From: Collinsella sp.
Lineage (GTDB): Bacteria; Actinomycetota; Coriobacteriia; Coriobacteriales; Coriobacteriaceae
Direction of reading: 5' to 3'
Assembly: GCA_019425015.1 (NCBI GenBank)
Contig: JAHYYJ010000005.1
Span: 1-64,000 of the forward strand
DNA: 64,000 bases
Of this stretch, positions 15,679 through 24,224 are shown one piece after another; positions within the stretch are counted from its first letter, which is position 1; the number at the start of each line of letters is the position of its first letter. The notes under the pieces were generated by a model. That model searched no databases. It saw nothing but the letters and a program-made list of their open reading frames with translations, and was not told the DNA's origin. The position numbers were made by a program, and so were the translations under genes.

Positions 15679-16251
15679 TTAGTTGAGCTTCAGGGCCTTC
15701 TGAATGGGCAGGTAGAGGGCGCCGACCAGAATGGCGTTAAAGACGGCGGTCATGGCGACGACGGGCAACATGGCGGCGGCGAGCTCGCCGACCACGCCGA
15801 GCATGGCCATCTTGATGACCATGAAGATGGCGCCGGAGACAAAGGTGGTCAGGAAGGTTGCGACAATGGCGATGGCGGGCTTGACCTGACCGTTCTTGCC
15901 GGCGGCGTTGACGATGCCGGCCATGAGCATGGCAGCGATGCCCTCGGCGGCAAAATCGACGAACGGCGAAGTGGTGGTGATCTGGATCACAGCAGCCGAG
16001 ATGAGGCCAATGACGAGCGCCTGGCCGATGTTGGGGCGAACGACCAGGATGGTGAGGCAGAAGGCCGAGATGATGAACTCGGGGCTGATCATGCCGCCCG
16101 AGATGCCCGAGATTGCCTTGCCGACGGTGAAGTTGAGGATGAAGCCGGCGGCGAGCAGGATGGCGAGCAAGACGAGGGCGCGGACATCGAGTTTGCCGCG
16201 ATCGGCGGTCTGGACGGTGCGGGGCTGGGTGGCGGTGGTGTTCTGAGACAT
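15679..16251 (-). CDS. ECF transporter S component, probably for tryptophan or a related compound
   Basis: A 190-aa integral membrane protein with about six hydrophobic segments, starting 'MSQNTTATQ' and ending 'PIQKALKLN'. S components bind the substrate and dock on the EcfT-EcfA module encoded downstream. The family alone does not tell the substrate, but a 22-codon leader peptide with three consecutive Trp codons followed by a terminator stands upstream, so expression should rise when charged tRNA-Trp is scarce. Tryptophan or a tryptophan precursor is therefore the best guess. The ATG at 16251 is preferred to an upstream one at 16281. Confidence 0.88.
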   Translation of the reverse strand: MSQNTTATQPRTVQTADRGKLDVRALVLLAILLAAGFILNFTVGKAISGISGGMISPEFIISAFCLTILVVRPNIGQALVIGLISAAVIQITTTSPFVDFAAEGIAAMLMAGIVNAAGKNGQVKPAIAIVATFLTTFVSGAIFMVIKMAMLGVVGELAAAMLPVVAMTAVFNAILVGALYLPIQKALKLN

Positions 16252-16328
16252 GGTGAAAATCCTTTCGGAAGGGGATTGCAAGAGAAAAGCGGAGGCGCGT
16301 GATGCGAATGCGATCGGGCTCGAGATAG

Positions 16329-16359
16329 AAAAAGGCCCCCGGTCGAAACCGGAGGCCTT
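16329..16359 (-). terminator. Attenuator terminator before the S-component gene
   Basis: On the minus strand AAGGCCTCCGG-tttcga-CCGGGGGCCTTTTT is a GC-rich hairpin plus U-tract between the Trp leader peptide and the S-component start. Upstream, GGCGTGA, which directly follows the Trp codons, can pair with TCACGCC just after the leader stop. This gives the stacked alternative pairings expected of a ribosome-controlled attenuator. Confidence 0.85.
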
Positions 16360-16395
16360 CCAATCACCTAGAGCTAAAAAACAGGCGTGAGGGAC

Positions 16396-16464
16396 TCACT
16401 GTCGACCGATCGTATTCGCATCACGCCACCACCAGTTGTTGAGAGAGTTCATCGTGTTCTTCAT
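16396..16464 (-). CDS. Trp leader peptide (MKNTMNSLNNWWWRDANTIGRQ)
   Basis: A 22-codon reading frame starts at an ATG 8 bases after AAAGGAGCC and contains three consecutive TGG codons at positions 11-13, then stops 37 bases before the terminator stem. Trp is rare, so WWW in a short leader is the classic sign of transcription attenuation by ribosome stalling. It lies 145 bases before an ECF S-component gene, not a trp biosynthesis operon. The peptide itself probably has no function beyond regulation. Confidence 0.88.
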   Translation of the reverse strand: MKNTMNSLNNWWWRDANTIGRQ

Positions 16465-16651
16465 GTTGGTGGCTCCTTTCGTGATGCCGTGGCGCGGTCG
16501 CACCTAGTTGCTGTTGCGCTGCACTATAGCACAGCGAAGTGTGTGCGGGGAAATCTTTTTTAAAAAGATTTCAGGCGGGTTTCCCGCCGGTCAAAAGAGC
16601 GGGCTAAGCGGGCGAGGCTGCCATTGCTGCCTTGCCCGCTCAGCTAAGACG

Positions 16652-18595
16652 TTACTCCTTATTGCGACGGTAGAGGAAGTAACCGCCCGCGGAGATGACG
16701 GCAACGCCAGCGATGGCGAATGCAGCCACCACGCGGCCATCAAAACGATCACCGGTGGTGGGCAGGCCGCCCTTGGTGTTCGTCTTGTTGGTGGTTACCG
16801 TGGTCGTGGTGTCCGACTTGCCAGGCTTCTCGGGCTTGGTGGTGGGCTGCTCGGGCTTAGCGGGCTGCTCGGGGGTACCGGGCTGCTCAGGAGTACCAGG
16901 CTGCTCGGGGGTGCCAGGCTGATCCGGGGTTACCGGGTCGGTGGCAAGAGCGTCCTTGGCGTAGGTGATGGACACCTTGAGGCCGTTGGTCTCGGTGTTC
17001 AGGTCGCTCGGGGTGAAGGGCTGGTCGAAGTTTTCGGCCTTCTGATAGGCGCGCATCTCCTGGAGCAGGGCCTTGCACTTGACGTAGGTGTTCTCGGTAG
17101 CAGCCTTGCCGGCCTTGTTGGCCAGGGCAGTGCGGCCCTCGGGGGTCGTCTCGGCCAGCATGGCGGCGTCAACTTCCTTGTTCTGCTCGATGAGCTCGTT
17201 CTGGAGCGCATCGAGGTAGGCACGGACACTGATACCAAGGGTGTCAGGGTTCTCAAAGCAGAGCGAGCTGATGTCCATGAGGACGTAGTTGATTGAGTTC
17301 TCGGGCTCCTCGTTGTTCACGATGTCCGTCTCTTTGCAGTGGTCGAAGGAGACGGTCTGGTCGCTGAAATACGGGCTAACCTCGGTAATCAGCGCGGAGT
17401 AGAAGGGGATGGCGACGGAGTACGCGGCGCGGGAGAGCATTTCCCACTGGATTGTTGCAACCTGGGGATCAAGACCGTTGCGAACCTGGAAGACGTGAAT
17501 CTCGGTGTTGCGCTCGGTGCCGATGGCATAGGCACCGTCAGTGTTGGCGTTAAGGCCCGGGGTATTCTCGCCACGGTTACCGAGAGAGCGAATCATCTCA
17601 AAGGTAGTCCAGTCTTTCTTTCCAGGCTGGAAGAACAGCGGCTGCATCTCGTGGACCAAGGCGCCGGTCGTGGCGCGAGCCTCTTCGCGCTCGTCCTTGA
17701 CGATCTCGTAGTCGGTGCCCTCCTGGAGCTCGTTGCCAAAGTAGTTACGGCCCTGGACGTAGCGGGTCCACTGGTGCATACCGGAATTCTGAATGGTCTC
17801 GCCATAGGTTGCGGCGACGTCGAACTTGCCGTCGGTGTACTCGGCAAAGCCCTTCTCCTTAGGCATGGACTCGATGCCCTCGGAGTGCAGGCAGTTCTCG
17901 GGGTCGTTGAGGTCGACATCGTAGTTGAGGTTGCCGATGTTGGGGTTGATCGAGGCGACGTCGTCGGCGAGCTTCATGCCGATCCACTGGTGACCGGAAA
18001 GCGCGGCAAATAGCCAGGTCTCGTTGTTGTCGGCGATGATGATCTGGTCGTTGGAGCAGACGCCCTGCTCGTCAATCAGGCTGCCGAGGAGCTCGACGCC
18101 CTCGCGGGCCGTGGCGCTCTCGCCCAGGATGACGCTGGCGTAGTTGTACTCGCCGATGCCGGTTTTAGTCAGGGGGTCTGCTGTCTCGGCATCTGCATTC
18201 ATACTGGTGCTTAGCGTGGCGGAGCAGGATACGCCCTTCTCGTTGATGCCTGCTTCAGAGTAGGCATCCCAGCGTTCATCCCACTGCGAGGGATGGTCGC
18301 GTACATAGGTGTAGCGATACGTGGTCTTGGTCGAGGTGTACATGAACGAAGACTCGTCCGAGCTGTACGTATGTCCCGGGCCGTGAGAGGGCTCAATGCC
18401 AAAGTGCTTAAGATAGCGCGGGCCATAGTCCTCGGAACGGCCGTAGTACGTGTTGCCGTCGGCCGTAAGGTTTTTGCCCATGTAGACCTGCGTGCAAGCG
18501 AGTGCAGAGGTCGGCATGGACATGATGGTTGCAGCTCCAAATGCAAGGCCTATGCCAAGCTTCTTGAGCGCGTTGACGGGGCGAGTTTTCCTCAT
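16652..18595 (-). CDS. Sortase-anchored C69-family dipeptidase
   Basis: A 647-aa secreted peptidase. The signal peptide (residues 1-33, 'MSMPTSALA') is followed at once by Cys34 in 'CTQVYMGKNLTADGNTYYGR', the N-terminal nucleophile of C69 (PepD-type) dipeptidases. The catalytic domain extends to about residue 530. A Pro-rich spacer with repeats of PGTPEQ (about 555-600) and an 'LPTTG' sorting signal, a membrane segment and 'YRRNKE' tail anchor it to the wall by sortase. It probably degrades dietary or host dipeptides outside the cell. A perfect hairpin (GAAAGCCCTCTG/CAGAGGGCTTC, 18611-18638) lies just before its ribosome-binding site. Confidence 0.93.
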   Translation of the reverse strand: MRKTRPVNALKKLGIGLAFGAATIMSMPTSALACTQVYMGKNLTADGNTYYGRSEDYGPRYLKHFGIEPSHGPGHTYSSDESSFMYTSTKTTYRYTYVRDHPSQWDERWDAYSEAGINEKGVSCSATLSTSMNADAETADPLTKTGIGEYNYASVILGESATAREGVELLGSLIDEQGVCSNDQIIIADNNETWLFAALSGHQWIGMKLADDVASINPNIGNLNYDVDLNDPENCLHSEGIESMPKEKGFAEYTDGKFDVAATYGETIQNSGMHQWTRYVQGRNYFGNELQEGTDYEIVKDEREEARATTGALVHEMQPLFFQPGKKDWTTFEMIRSLGNRGENTPGLNANTDGAYAIGTERNTEIHVFQVRNGLDPQVATIQWEMLSRAAYSVAIPFYSALITEVSPYFSDQTVSFDHCKETDIVNNEEPENSINYVLMDISSLCFENPDTLGISVRAYLDALQNELIEQNKEVDAAMLAETTPEGRTALANKAGKAATENTYVKCKALLQEMRAYQKAENFDQPFTPSDLNTETNGLKVSITYAKDALATDPVTPDQPGTPEQPGTPEQPGTPEQPAKPEQPTTKPEKPGKSDTTTTVTTNKTNTKGGLPTTGDRFDGRVVAAFAIAGVAVISAGGYFLYRRNKE

Positions 18596-18824
18596 TTTCC
18601 CTCCCAGCGTGCGAAAGCCCTCTGTCGCCAGAGGGCTTCAGCCAATAAAGACACCTCATTAGCGTAACGAACTGGAAACAATATTCATCTATGAAAGAAA
18701 CTTACTCGATAAGCGTGATGAAATATGCGATGAGCGGTTAATCGTACTCAGTTTGCAACTTTACTTTAATAAAGACGCCCTGTAATTACTGTAGCCGAAT
18801 AAAGTAGCTGGGAATGCCCGAAAT
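18596..18824. other. AT-rich leader region, no gene seen
   Basis: Between the dipeptidase start and the terminator at 18825. It holds the hairpin at 18611-18638 in the dipeptidase 5' leader and AT-rich DNA that probably carries its promoter. I see no coding sequence. Confidence 0.4.
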
Positions 18825-18863
18825 GAAAATCCCCCGCTGTTTGACGAATGCATAAACAGCGGG
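18825..18863 (-). terminator. Terminator of the lipid kinase unit
   Basis: On the minus strand CCCGCTGTTT-atgcattcgtc-AAACAGCGGG is followed by GGATTTTC, downstream of the 30-aa membrane protein gene. Confidence 0.75.
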
Positions 18864-18901
18864 AGAGGCGATAACTGGATGAATATCATACCAATGTGGA
18901 T

Positions 18902-18994
18902 TTACTTCTTTCGGCGGTGAATCACGTTGATGGCGTAACCGACGAGCATGGCCAAGACGATGACAATAAAGCCGATCAGGGGATTGTCGTTCAT
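18902..18994 (-). CDS. Small membrane protein (30 aa)
   Basis: A 30-codon frame encodes MNDNPLIGFIVIVLAMLVGY followed by a short tail AINVIHRRKK. It has one membrane helix and a basic cytoplasmic end. GGAGGACCCT precedes the ATG at 18994 and the start is only 9 bases after the lipid kinase stop codon, so the two are translated from one mRNA. The predicted orientation is N-out, C-in by the positive-inside rule. I do not recognise a family; it may tether or regulate the kinase. Confidence 0.7.
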   Translation of the reverse strand: MNDNPLIGFIVIVLAMLVGYAINVIHRRKK

Positions 18995-19003
18995 AGGGTC
19001 CTC

Positions 19004-19921
19004 CTATTTTCCGAGCGGGGAGAATTCGTCGACGATGAGGTCGAGGCATTGCGGAAGCGCGCGGGCTCCAAAGACGCCCGAATTGCTGGAGATAATCTCG
19101 CCATCGAACTGCATGCCCAGTGACGGGGTGCAGGTGATCTTGGCTTCCTTGGTCTGGATGATCTTGAACTGTGGGCGCCCGAGTACCTTACCGGCGGGGT
19201 CAAGCGCAGCGGTGATCACAGTAGGCAGCAGCTGAACGGTGCGCACGGGTTCGATGACCGCAATATCGACCATGCCATCGTTCATGCGGCAGTCGGGGAA
19301 CAGGTTGATGTCGTTTTGAATGACCGAGGTATTGCCCGCCATGCAGCAGATGCCGTCGAGCTCCTCGACAATGCCGTCGTGCTCAATGGTAAAGTGCGCC
19401 ACCGTGGGGTTGGGCGTGGCGAGAGCGGAGAGGAAGTAGGCGATCTCGCCGATGTCGTTTTTGGTGGGAGCGGCCTTCATCATGATCTCGGCGTCGAAGC
19501 CCGAGCCGGCGATGATGATAAAGCCGTGGCGCTTCTCTCTGCCGTTCTCGTCGAGCCAAAAGAGCTCGCCCATGTCCACTTTGACCGTGCGACCGGCGCG
19601 GCAAGCCTTGGCAAGCGCCGCCGCCTCAGGGGCATTGCCGATGTTGTTGAAGAACAGGCAGGCCGTGCCGGAGGGGAAGACGAGCGTGGGGACGCCGCAT
19701 CCGCGCATCTGGTCGAGCACGTTGGAGACGGTGCCGTCGCCGCCCGAAATCACCACGCGATCAAACTCGCGCACGTCTGCCACGGCGTCCTCGGGTTCCA
19801 TGCCATCGCCGATAAAACGCATCACGACCTCGTCGCCGCCCTGCGCGAGGGCGTGCGTGAATGCGTAGATTTCATCTGAGCTGGGGCCCGATGCCGGGTT
19901 GTGGATGATAAGGCAGCGCAT
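19004..19921 (-). CDS. Diacylglycerol/lipid kinase family protein
   Basis: A 305-aa soluble enzyme of the DagK/YegS family, which phosphorylates diacylglycerol or related lipids with ATP at the inner membrane face. It shows 'IIHNPASGPSS' at the N terminus, the nucleotide loop 'VVISGGDGTVSNVLD' and 'VFPSGTACLFFNN', and a C-terminal beta-sandwich with 'MQFDGEIISS'. The more usual GT(A/G)ND motif here reads GTACLFFNN, which may alter metal or lipid handling. It is followed by a 30-aa membrane protein. Confidence 0.88.
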   Translation of the reverse strand: MRCLIIHNPASGPSSDEIYAFTHALAQGGDEVVMRFIGDGMEPEDAVADVREFDRVVISGGDGTVSNVLDQMRGCGVPTLVFPSGTACLFFNNIGNAPEAAALAKACRAGRTVKVDMGELFWLDENGREKRHGFIIIAGSGFDAEIMMKAAPTKNDIGEIAYFLSALATPNPTVAHFTIEHDGIVEELDGICCMAGNTSVIQNDINLFPDCRMNDGMVDIAVIEPVRTVQLLPTVITAALDPAGKVLGRPQFKIIQTKEAKITCTPSLGMQFDGEIISSNSGVFGARALPQCLDLIVDEFSPLGK

Positions 19922-20019
19922 ACTTACGTTCCCGTTCTGTGACTAACCGAGTATAGTTGTAAGACAATGCCGTTATCCTACCCGTGTTTTTCGGGCCTAA
20001 CCTTATTCGATGGGTTGAT

Positions 20020-21153
20020 ATGTACATTTCCACACATCAGGCTCTACTCGACTTTTGCCAGCGCGCCCGTGAGTTTGACGCGATTGCCGTCGATACCGAG
20101 TTTTTGCGCGAGCGCACGTTCCATCCGCGCCTGTGTTTGGTTCAGATTGCCACCCCTGCCGAGAGCGTCGCGGTCGACCCTCTGGTGATCGACGACCTGT
20201 CGCCGCTGGCCGAGCTTATGGCCGACGAGAGCGTGACCAAAGTCTTCCACGCCTGCTCGCAGGATATGGAGGTTATGCTCCATACCGTGGGCGTGCTGCC
20301 GCGTCCGATTTTTGACACGCAGGTGGCCGCCGCCTTTTTGGGCGAACGCCAGCAGATTTCCTACGGCGCGCTCGTGCAGACGTTTTGCGGCGTCTCGCTG
20401 CCCAAGACCGAGTCGCTGACCGACTGGTCGCGTCGCCCGCTGACCGACAAACAGATCGAGTACGCGATCGATGACGTCAAGTACCTGATCGTCGCCTATA
20501 CCGAGATGATGAGCCGCCTGCGCGAGCTGGGCCGCGTGGACTGGGTGCTCGACGAGCTGCGCCCGCTGGCTGACGAGTCGCACTATCGCGCCGATCGCCA
20601 CGAGGCGTTCCGTAAGGTCAAACGCATCAATTCGTGCAGCCGTCACCAGTTGGGCATCGCGCGCGAGCTCGCCGCCTGGCGCGAGGACCGCGCCGAGCGC
20701 CGTAACATCCCGCGCAAGTGGGTCATGTCCGACGACACGCTGCTTGCGCTCGTTAAGCGCAATCCCGTGCGCGTTGAGGAGTTCCGTAGCATTCGTGGTA
20801 CCGACCAGTTGGGGGAGCGCGATGTGGACGGCGCGCTCATGGCCATCAAGCGCGGCGCGAGCTGCCCGCACGATCGCCTGCCGCTCATGGTGCGCGGGCA
20901 CCGTCAGATCTCGCCGGAGCTGGAGAGCGTGACGGACCTGATGTATGCGCTCATCCGCCTGGTTGCCGAACGCTCGGGAGTGGCGACCTCGGTTATTGCC
21001 TCGCGCGATGACCTGGCCGACTACATTGAGCATCCCGAGCAGAGCCCCCTGCGTGAAGGCTGGCGTTTTGAGCTTGTGGGCTCGCGTCTGGACGATCTGC
21101 TTTCCGGCAATATGGGACTCACCGTGAAGGACGGAAAGATTGAGTTGTTATAG
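20020..21153 (+). CDS. rnd: Ribonuclease D
   Basis: A 3'-5' exoribonuclease that trims stable RNA precursors. The DEDD exonuclease domain (residues about 1-180) has 'AVDTEFLRERTF' , 'FHACSQDMEVM' and 'YAIDDVKYLIVAYTEM'. HRDC-type helical domains follow, around 'HQLGIARELAAWREDRAERR' and 'LPLMVRGHRQISPE'. The length of 377 aa is normal. I chose the ATG at 20020; an in-frame GTG at 19984 is possible. It is divergent from the lipid kinase. Confidence 0.92.
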   Translation: MYISTHQALLDFCQRAREFDAIAVDTEFLRERTFHPRLCLVQIATPAESVAVDPLVIDDLSPLAELMADESVTKVFHACSQDMEVMLHTVGVLPRPIFDTQVAAAFLGERQQISYGALVQTFCGVSLPKTESLTDWSRRPLTDKQIEYAIDDVKYLIVAYTEMMSRLRELGRVDWVLDELRPLADESHYRADRHEAFRKVKRINSCSRHQLGIARELAAWREDRAERRNIPRKWVMSDDTLLALVKRNPVRVEEFRSIRGTDQLGERDVDGALMAIKRGASCPHDRLPLMVRGHRQISPELESVTDLMYALIRLVAERSGVATSVIASRDDLADYIEHPEQSPLREGWRFELVGSRLDDLLSGNMGLTVKDGKIELL

Positions 21154-21217
21154 GGAAGCCTAGTCTGCTGAGTGGGTAGAATGCCTCCAACGTGTAACTC
21201 GATTCGGAGGAATTCGC

Positions 21218-21922
21218 ATGCCCTATTACTATGGATACGGCTTTGGTATCGACCCGCTGTACCTGCTGGTTGTTCTTGTCTGCACGGTGCTTGGCCTTGC
21301 CGCGCAGAGCTATATCAATTCGACGTACAAGACGTGGTCCAAGGTTCGCTCGGACGGCGACACGGGCGCCACGGTCGCTCGCCGCATGCTCGACGCCAAC
21401 GGCTGCAATGCCGTGGGTATCAAGGGCGTCGCTGGTGAGCTTACCGACCACTACAACCCGCAGGACAACAATCTGTATCTGTCGGATTCCAACCGTTCGG
21501 GCGGCTCGGTCGCAAGCGTTGCTGTCGCTTGTCACGAGGCAGGCCATGCCGCGCAGCGTCAAAGCGGCTATGCCATGATGAAGGTACGCACCGCCCTCGT
21601 GCCGGTCGTCAACTTTACCCAGAACACTTGGACCATCGTGCTGCTCATGGGCCTGTTTATGAACATCGCGGGACTCACGACCCTCGCACTGATCTTCTTC
21701 TCGTTTAGCGTGCTGTTCCAACTGGTTACGCTACCGGTCGAGATTGATGCTAGCCGGCGCGCCGTGGCGTATATTGAGCAGTCGGGTATGAGCTCCAAGC
21801 AGGTCAACGGTGCCAAGAAGGTGCTGACGGCCGCCGCGCTTACCTATGTGGCTGCGGCGCTCACCTCGATTATTCAGCTGCTCTATCTTATGGCTCGCTA
21901 CAACAGAAACTCCAACCGATAA
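21218..21922 (+). CDS. Membrane zinc metallopeptidase, YugP-like
   Basis: A 234-aa membrane protein with a membrane segment at residues 11-30, the zincin motif 'ACHEAGHAAQ' near residue 108, two further segments (about 125-170) and one near the C terminus. This is the YugP/PF04298 family, whose substrates are not known. TCGGAGGAATTCGC gives a good ribosome-binding site. It lies 64 bp after rnd. Confidence 0.9.
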   Translation: MPYYYGYGFGIDPLYLLVVLVCTVLGLAAQSYINSTYKTWSKVRSDGDTGATVARRMLDANGCNAVGIKGVAGELTDHYNPQDNNLYLSDSNRSGGSVASVAVACHEAGHAAQRQSGYAMMKVRTALVPVVNFTQNTWTIVLLMGLFMNIAGLTTLALIFFSFSVLFQLVTLPVEIDASRRAVAYIEQSGMSSKQVNGAKKVLTAAALTYVAAALTSIIQLLYLMARYNRNSNR

Positions 21923-22037
21923 CAAATTGGGTCGCTGGGCGCCGCGGGAATTTGTGTCCCCGCGGCGCTGTACTATGTGTTGGACTTGAATTTGCGCAGG
22001 GCCAGAGCCTTTGTGCACGATGACGAAAGGAGGCTGC

Positions 22038-23489
22038 GTGGCAGGCTGGAATCTAACCGGCAATAGCGTTTCCGCCGAGTTCGACGGTTCGGACGAGCAA
22101 GAGCGTAAAGAGCTCAGCGTGAGCCAGGCGGTAGAGATCGCCGCCGGTGCGCTCGATGCTATTCCGCAACTGACCGTCCTGGGCGAGGTCACGGGTTTCC
22201 GTGGTCCCAATGCCCGAAGCGGCCACTGCTACTTCCAGATTAAAGACGACTCGGCCGCCGTCGACTGCATCATCTGGAAGGGCGCCTATCTCAAGCGTAC
22301 CTTCGATCTGCGTGACGGCATGCAGGTGAGCTTTAAGGGCAGCTTCAATCTCTATAAGGCCACGGGCCGCATGAGCTTTGTCGCTCGCTCGTTTTCGCTG
22401 GCGGGGGAGGGTCTGCTGCGTCAACAGGTGGCGCAGTTGGCCGAAAAGCTACGCCGCGAGGGACTGATGGACGAGTCCCGCAAACGCCGCATCCCGGTGT
22501 TTTGCTCACGCGTGGCGGTCGTCACCTCGCTTTCCGGTGCGGTAATCGACGACGTCAAGCGTACGCTGCGCCGTCGCAACCCGCTCGTCGAGCTTGTCTG
22601 CGTGGGCGCCAAGGTTCAAGGCGAGGGTGCGCCGGCCGAGCTCATTGATGGCTTGCGCCGCGCCGCTTCCATTACGCCGGCGCCCGACTGTATTTTGCTG
22701 GTGCGCGGCGGCGGCTCCTTTGAGGACCTCATGACCTTTAATGACGAGGAGCTTGCCCGCGCGGTGGCGGCTTGTCCTGTGCCCGTGGTGACCGGCATTG
22801 GCCATGAGCCCGATACCTCGATTTGCGACATGGTGAGCGACCGACGCGCCTCCACGCCCACGGCGGCGGCAGAATCGGTGGCGCCGGCTATGACGGAGTT
22901 GGCCGATGTGCTCGAGGCGCGCCATCAGCGTCTGGGTGCCGCGATGGCATCGATGATTGGGTCGGCCCAGGTCGACCTGGAGATGCTCGATCAGCGCGGT
23001 CGCCGTGCCTGGGATACCTATACGGCTCGCTTGGGTGATGCGCTCGATGCCGCTGCGTGTCGCCCGTGCCTCAACGACCCCACATTTATGGTCGAGCGTC
23101 GCGAATCGGAGCTTGCGCTGACTGCCGATCGCCTGTCGGGCGCCATAGTACGCTCGGTCGGGACATTCCGCTCCAACTTTGAGCGCTTGCCCGAGCGTCT
23201 GATTACAAGCACCTCGGGGCTCGATGGTAAGCGCCATGCGCTCACGCTTGCGAGTTCCCGCCTAGAGCATCAAGGGCGCACGATGCTCAGCAAGCCAGCG
23301 TCCGACCTGAGCCGTGCGGCAGCGTCGCTCGATGCCCTGTCGCCGCTCAAAGTGCTTGCTCGCGGCTATTCCATCGCGTACAGCGATGATGGTGTGGCTA
23401 CGAGTGCCAAGACCTTTAAGCCTGGCGACGCCATTCGCGTGCGCATGGCAGACGGCAACGTGGCAGCAACGGTCGATACGGTCGAGTAG
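22038..23489 (+). CDS. xseA: Exodeoxyribonuclease VII large subunit
   Basis: The catalytic subunit of exonuclease VII, which degrades single-stranded DNA in both directions. The N-terminal OB fold (about 30-110) has 'GEVTGFRGPNARSGHCYFQI'. The catalytic region has 'VLVRGGGSFEDLM' -like 'ILLVRGGGSFEDL' and 'GIGHEPDTSICDMVSDRRAS'. A coiled-coil arm and C-terminal 'LARGYSIAY' follow. I chose GTG at 22038 because AAAGGAGG lies 4 bases upstream; ATGs at 22011 and 22020 have no ribosome-binding site. xseB follows after 42 bp. Confidence 0.95.
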   Translation: MAGWNLTGNSVSAEFDGSDEQERKELSVSQAVEIAAGALDAIPQLTVLGEVTGFRGPNARSGHCYFQIKDDSAAVDCIIWKGAYLKRTFDLRDGMQVSFKGSFNLYKATGRMSFVARSFSLAGEGLLRQQVAQLAEKLRREGLMDESRKRRIPVFCSRVAVVTSLSGAVIDDVKRTLRRRNPLVELVCVGAKVQGEGAPAELIDGLRRAASITPAPDCILLVRGGGSFEDLMTFNDEELARAVAACPVPVVTGIGHEPDTSICDMVSDRRASTPTAAAESVAPAMTELADVLEARHQRLGAAMASMIGSAQVDLEMLDQRGRRAWDTYTARLGDALDAAACRPCLNDPTFMVERRESELALTADRLSGAIVRSVGTFRSNFERLPERLITSTSGLDGKRHALTLASSRLEHQGRTMLSKPASDLSRAAASLDALSPLKVLARGYSIAYSDDGVATSAKTFKPGDAIRVRMADGNVAATVDTVE

Positions 23490-23531
23490 ACCGCGTTTCG
23501 CAGTGATAGACCCTTAGGAAAGGAAACAGAT

Positions 23532-23798
23532 ATGGCAGAGAAGACCCCGGTCGAGCAGCTTACGTACAAGCAGGCCTCGCAGGAGCTGGAGCTCATCATC
23601 CGCAGCCTGGAGTCGGGCGATATGGAGCTTGAGGAGTCGCTCGAGAGCTACACCCGCGGCGTCGAGCTCCTCAAAAGCCTGCGCACCCGCCTGTCCGATG
23701 CCGAGCAGAAGGTCTCGGTGCTCCTTAAGGACGTCGACGGCAACGACGTGCTCGCCGACGGCGAGGCCGCCAACACCGATGATAACCTTTCGTTCTAA
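23532..23798 (+). CDS. xseB: Exodeoxyribonuclease VII small subunit
   Basis: An 88-aa helical protein with the family core 'YKQASQELELIIRSLESGDM' and 'LEESLESYTRGVELLK'. Several small subunits wrap the coiled-coil arm of XseA. AGGAAACAG precedes the ATG. It has a typical acidic, disordered C terminus. Confidence 0.95.
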   Translation: MAEKTPVEQLTYKQASQELELIIRSLESGDMELEESLESYTRGVELLKSLRTRLSDAEQKVSVLLKDVDGNDVLADGEAANTDDNLSF

Positions 23799-23812
23799 GC
23801 ATCTCGACCAAA

Positions 23813-23818
23813 TATAAT
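23813..23818 (+). promoter_or_regulatory. Candidate -10 box for the HIT gene
   Basis: TATAAT stands 30 bases before the HIT-protein start, inside a small inverted repeat ACCAA/TTGGT (23807-23827). The -35 is not clear. Confidence 0.35.
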
Positions 23819-23847
23819 TACCTTGGTCTGTAAGAAAGGAACCAGCT

Positions 23848-24183
23848 ATGTGCGATTGCATCTTCTGTAAAATTGCCAACCACGAGATCCCCTCGACCGT
23901 TGTCTATGAGGACGACCAGGTCATCGCCTTCGACGACCTCAACCCGCAGGCGCCGGTCCACACGCTCGTGATCCCCAAGAAGCACTACAGCGACATCGCC
24001 GACAACGTGCCTGCCGAGACCATGGGCGCCATGGCTCACGCCATCCAGGAGGTCGCCAAGGCCAAGGGACTGGAGGACGGTTTCCGCGTCATTTCCAACA
24101 AGGGTGTCAACGCCGGCCAGACCGTCATGCACTTCCATATGCACGTCCTCGGCGGCAAAAACCTGGGCGAGAACCTCATCTGA
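23848..24183 (+). CDS. HIT-family nucleotide hydrolase
   Basis: A 111-aa histidine-triad protein of the HinT type, which hydrolyses purine nucleoside phosphoramidates. The active-site triad is in 'QTVMHFHMHVLGGKN' and the zinc/fold motif in 'CIFCKIANHEIPSTVVYEDD'. AAAGGAACC precedes the ATG. Confidence 0.95.
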   Translation: MCDCIFCKIANHEIPSTVVYEDDQVIAFDDLNPQAPVHTLVIPKKHYSDIADNVPAETMGAMAHAIQEVAKAKGLEDGFRVISNKGVNAGQTVMHFHMHVLGGKNLGENLI

Positions 24184-24224
24184 GGGCGCGTAGCCCGTCG
24201 ACTTGGCTGCCTTTGGAGTAATCT

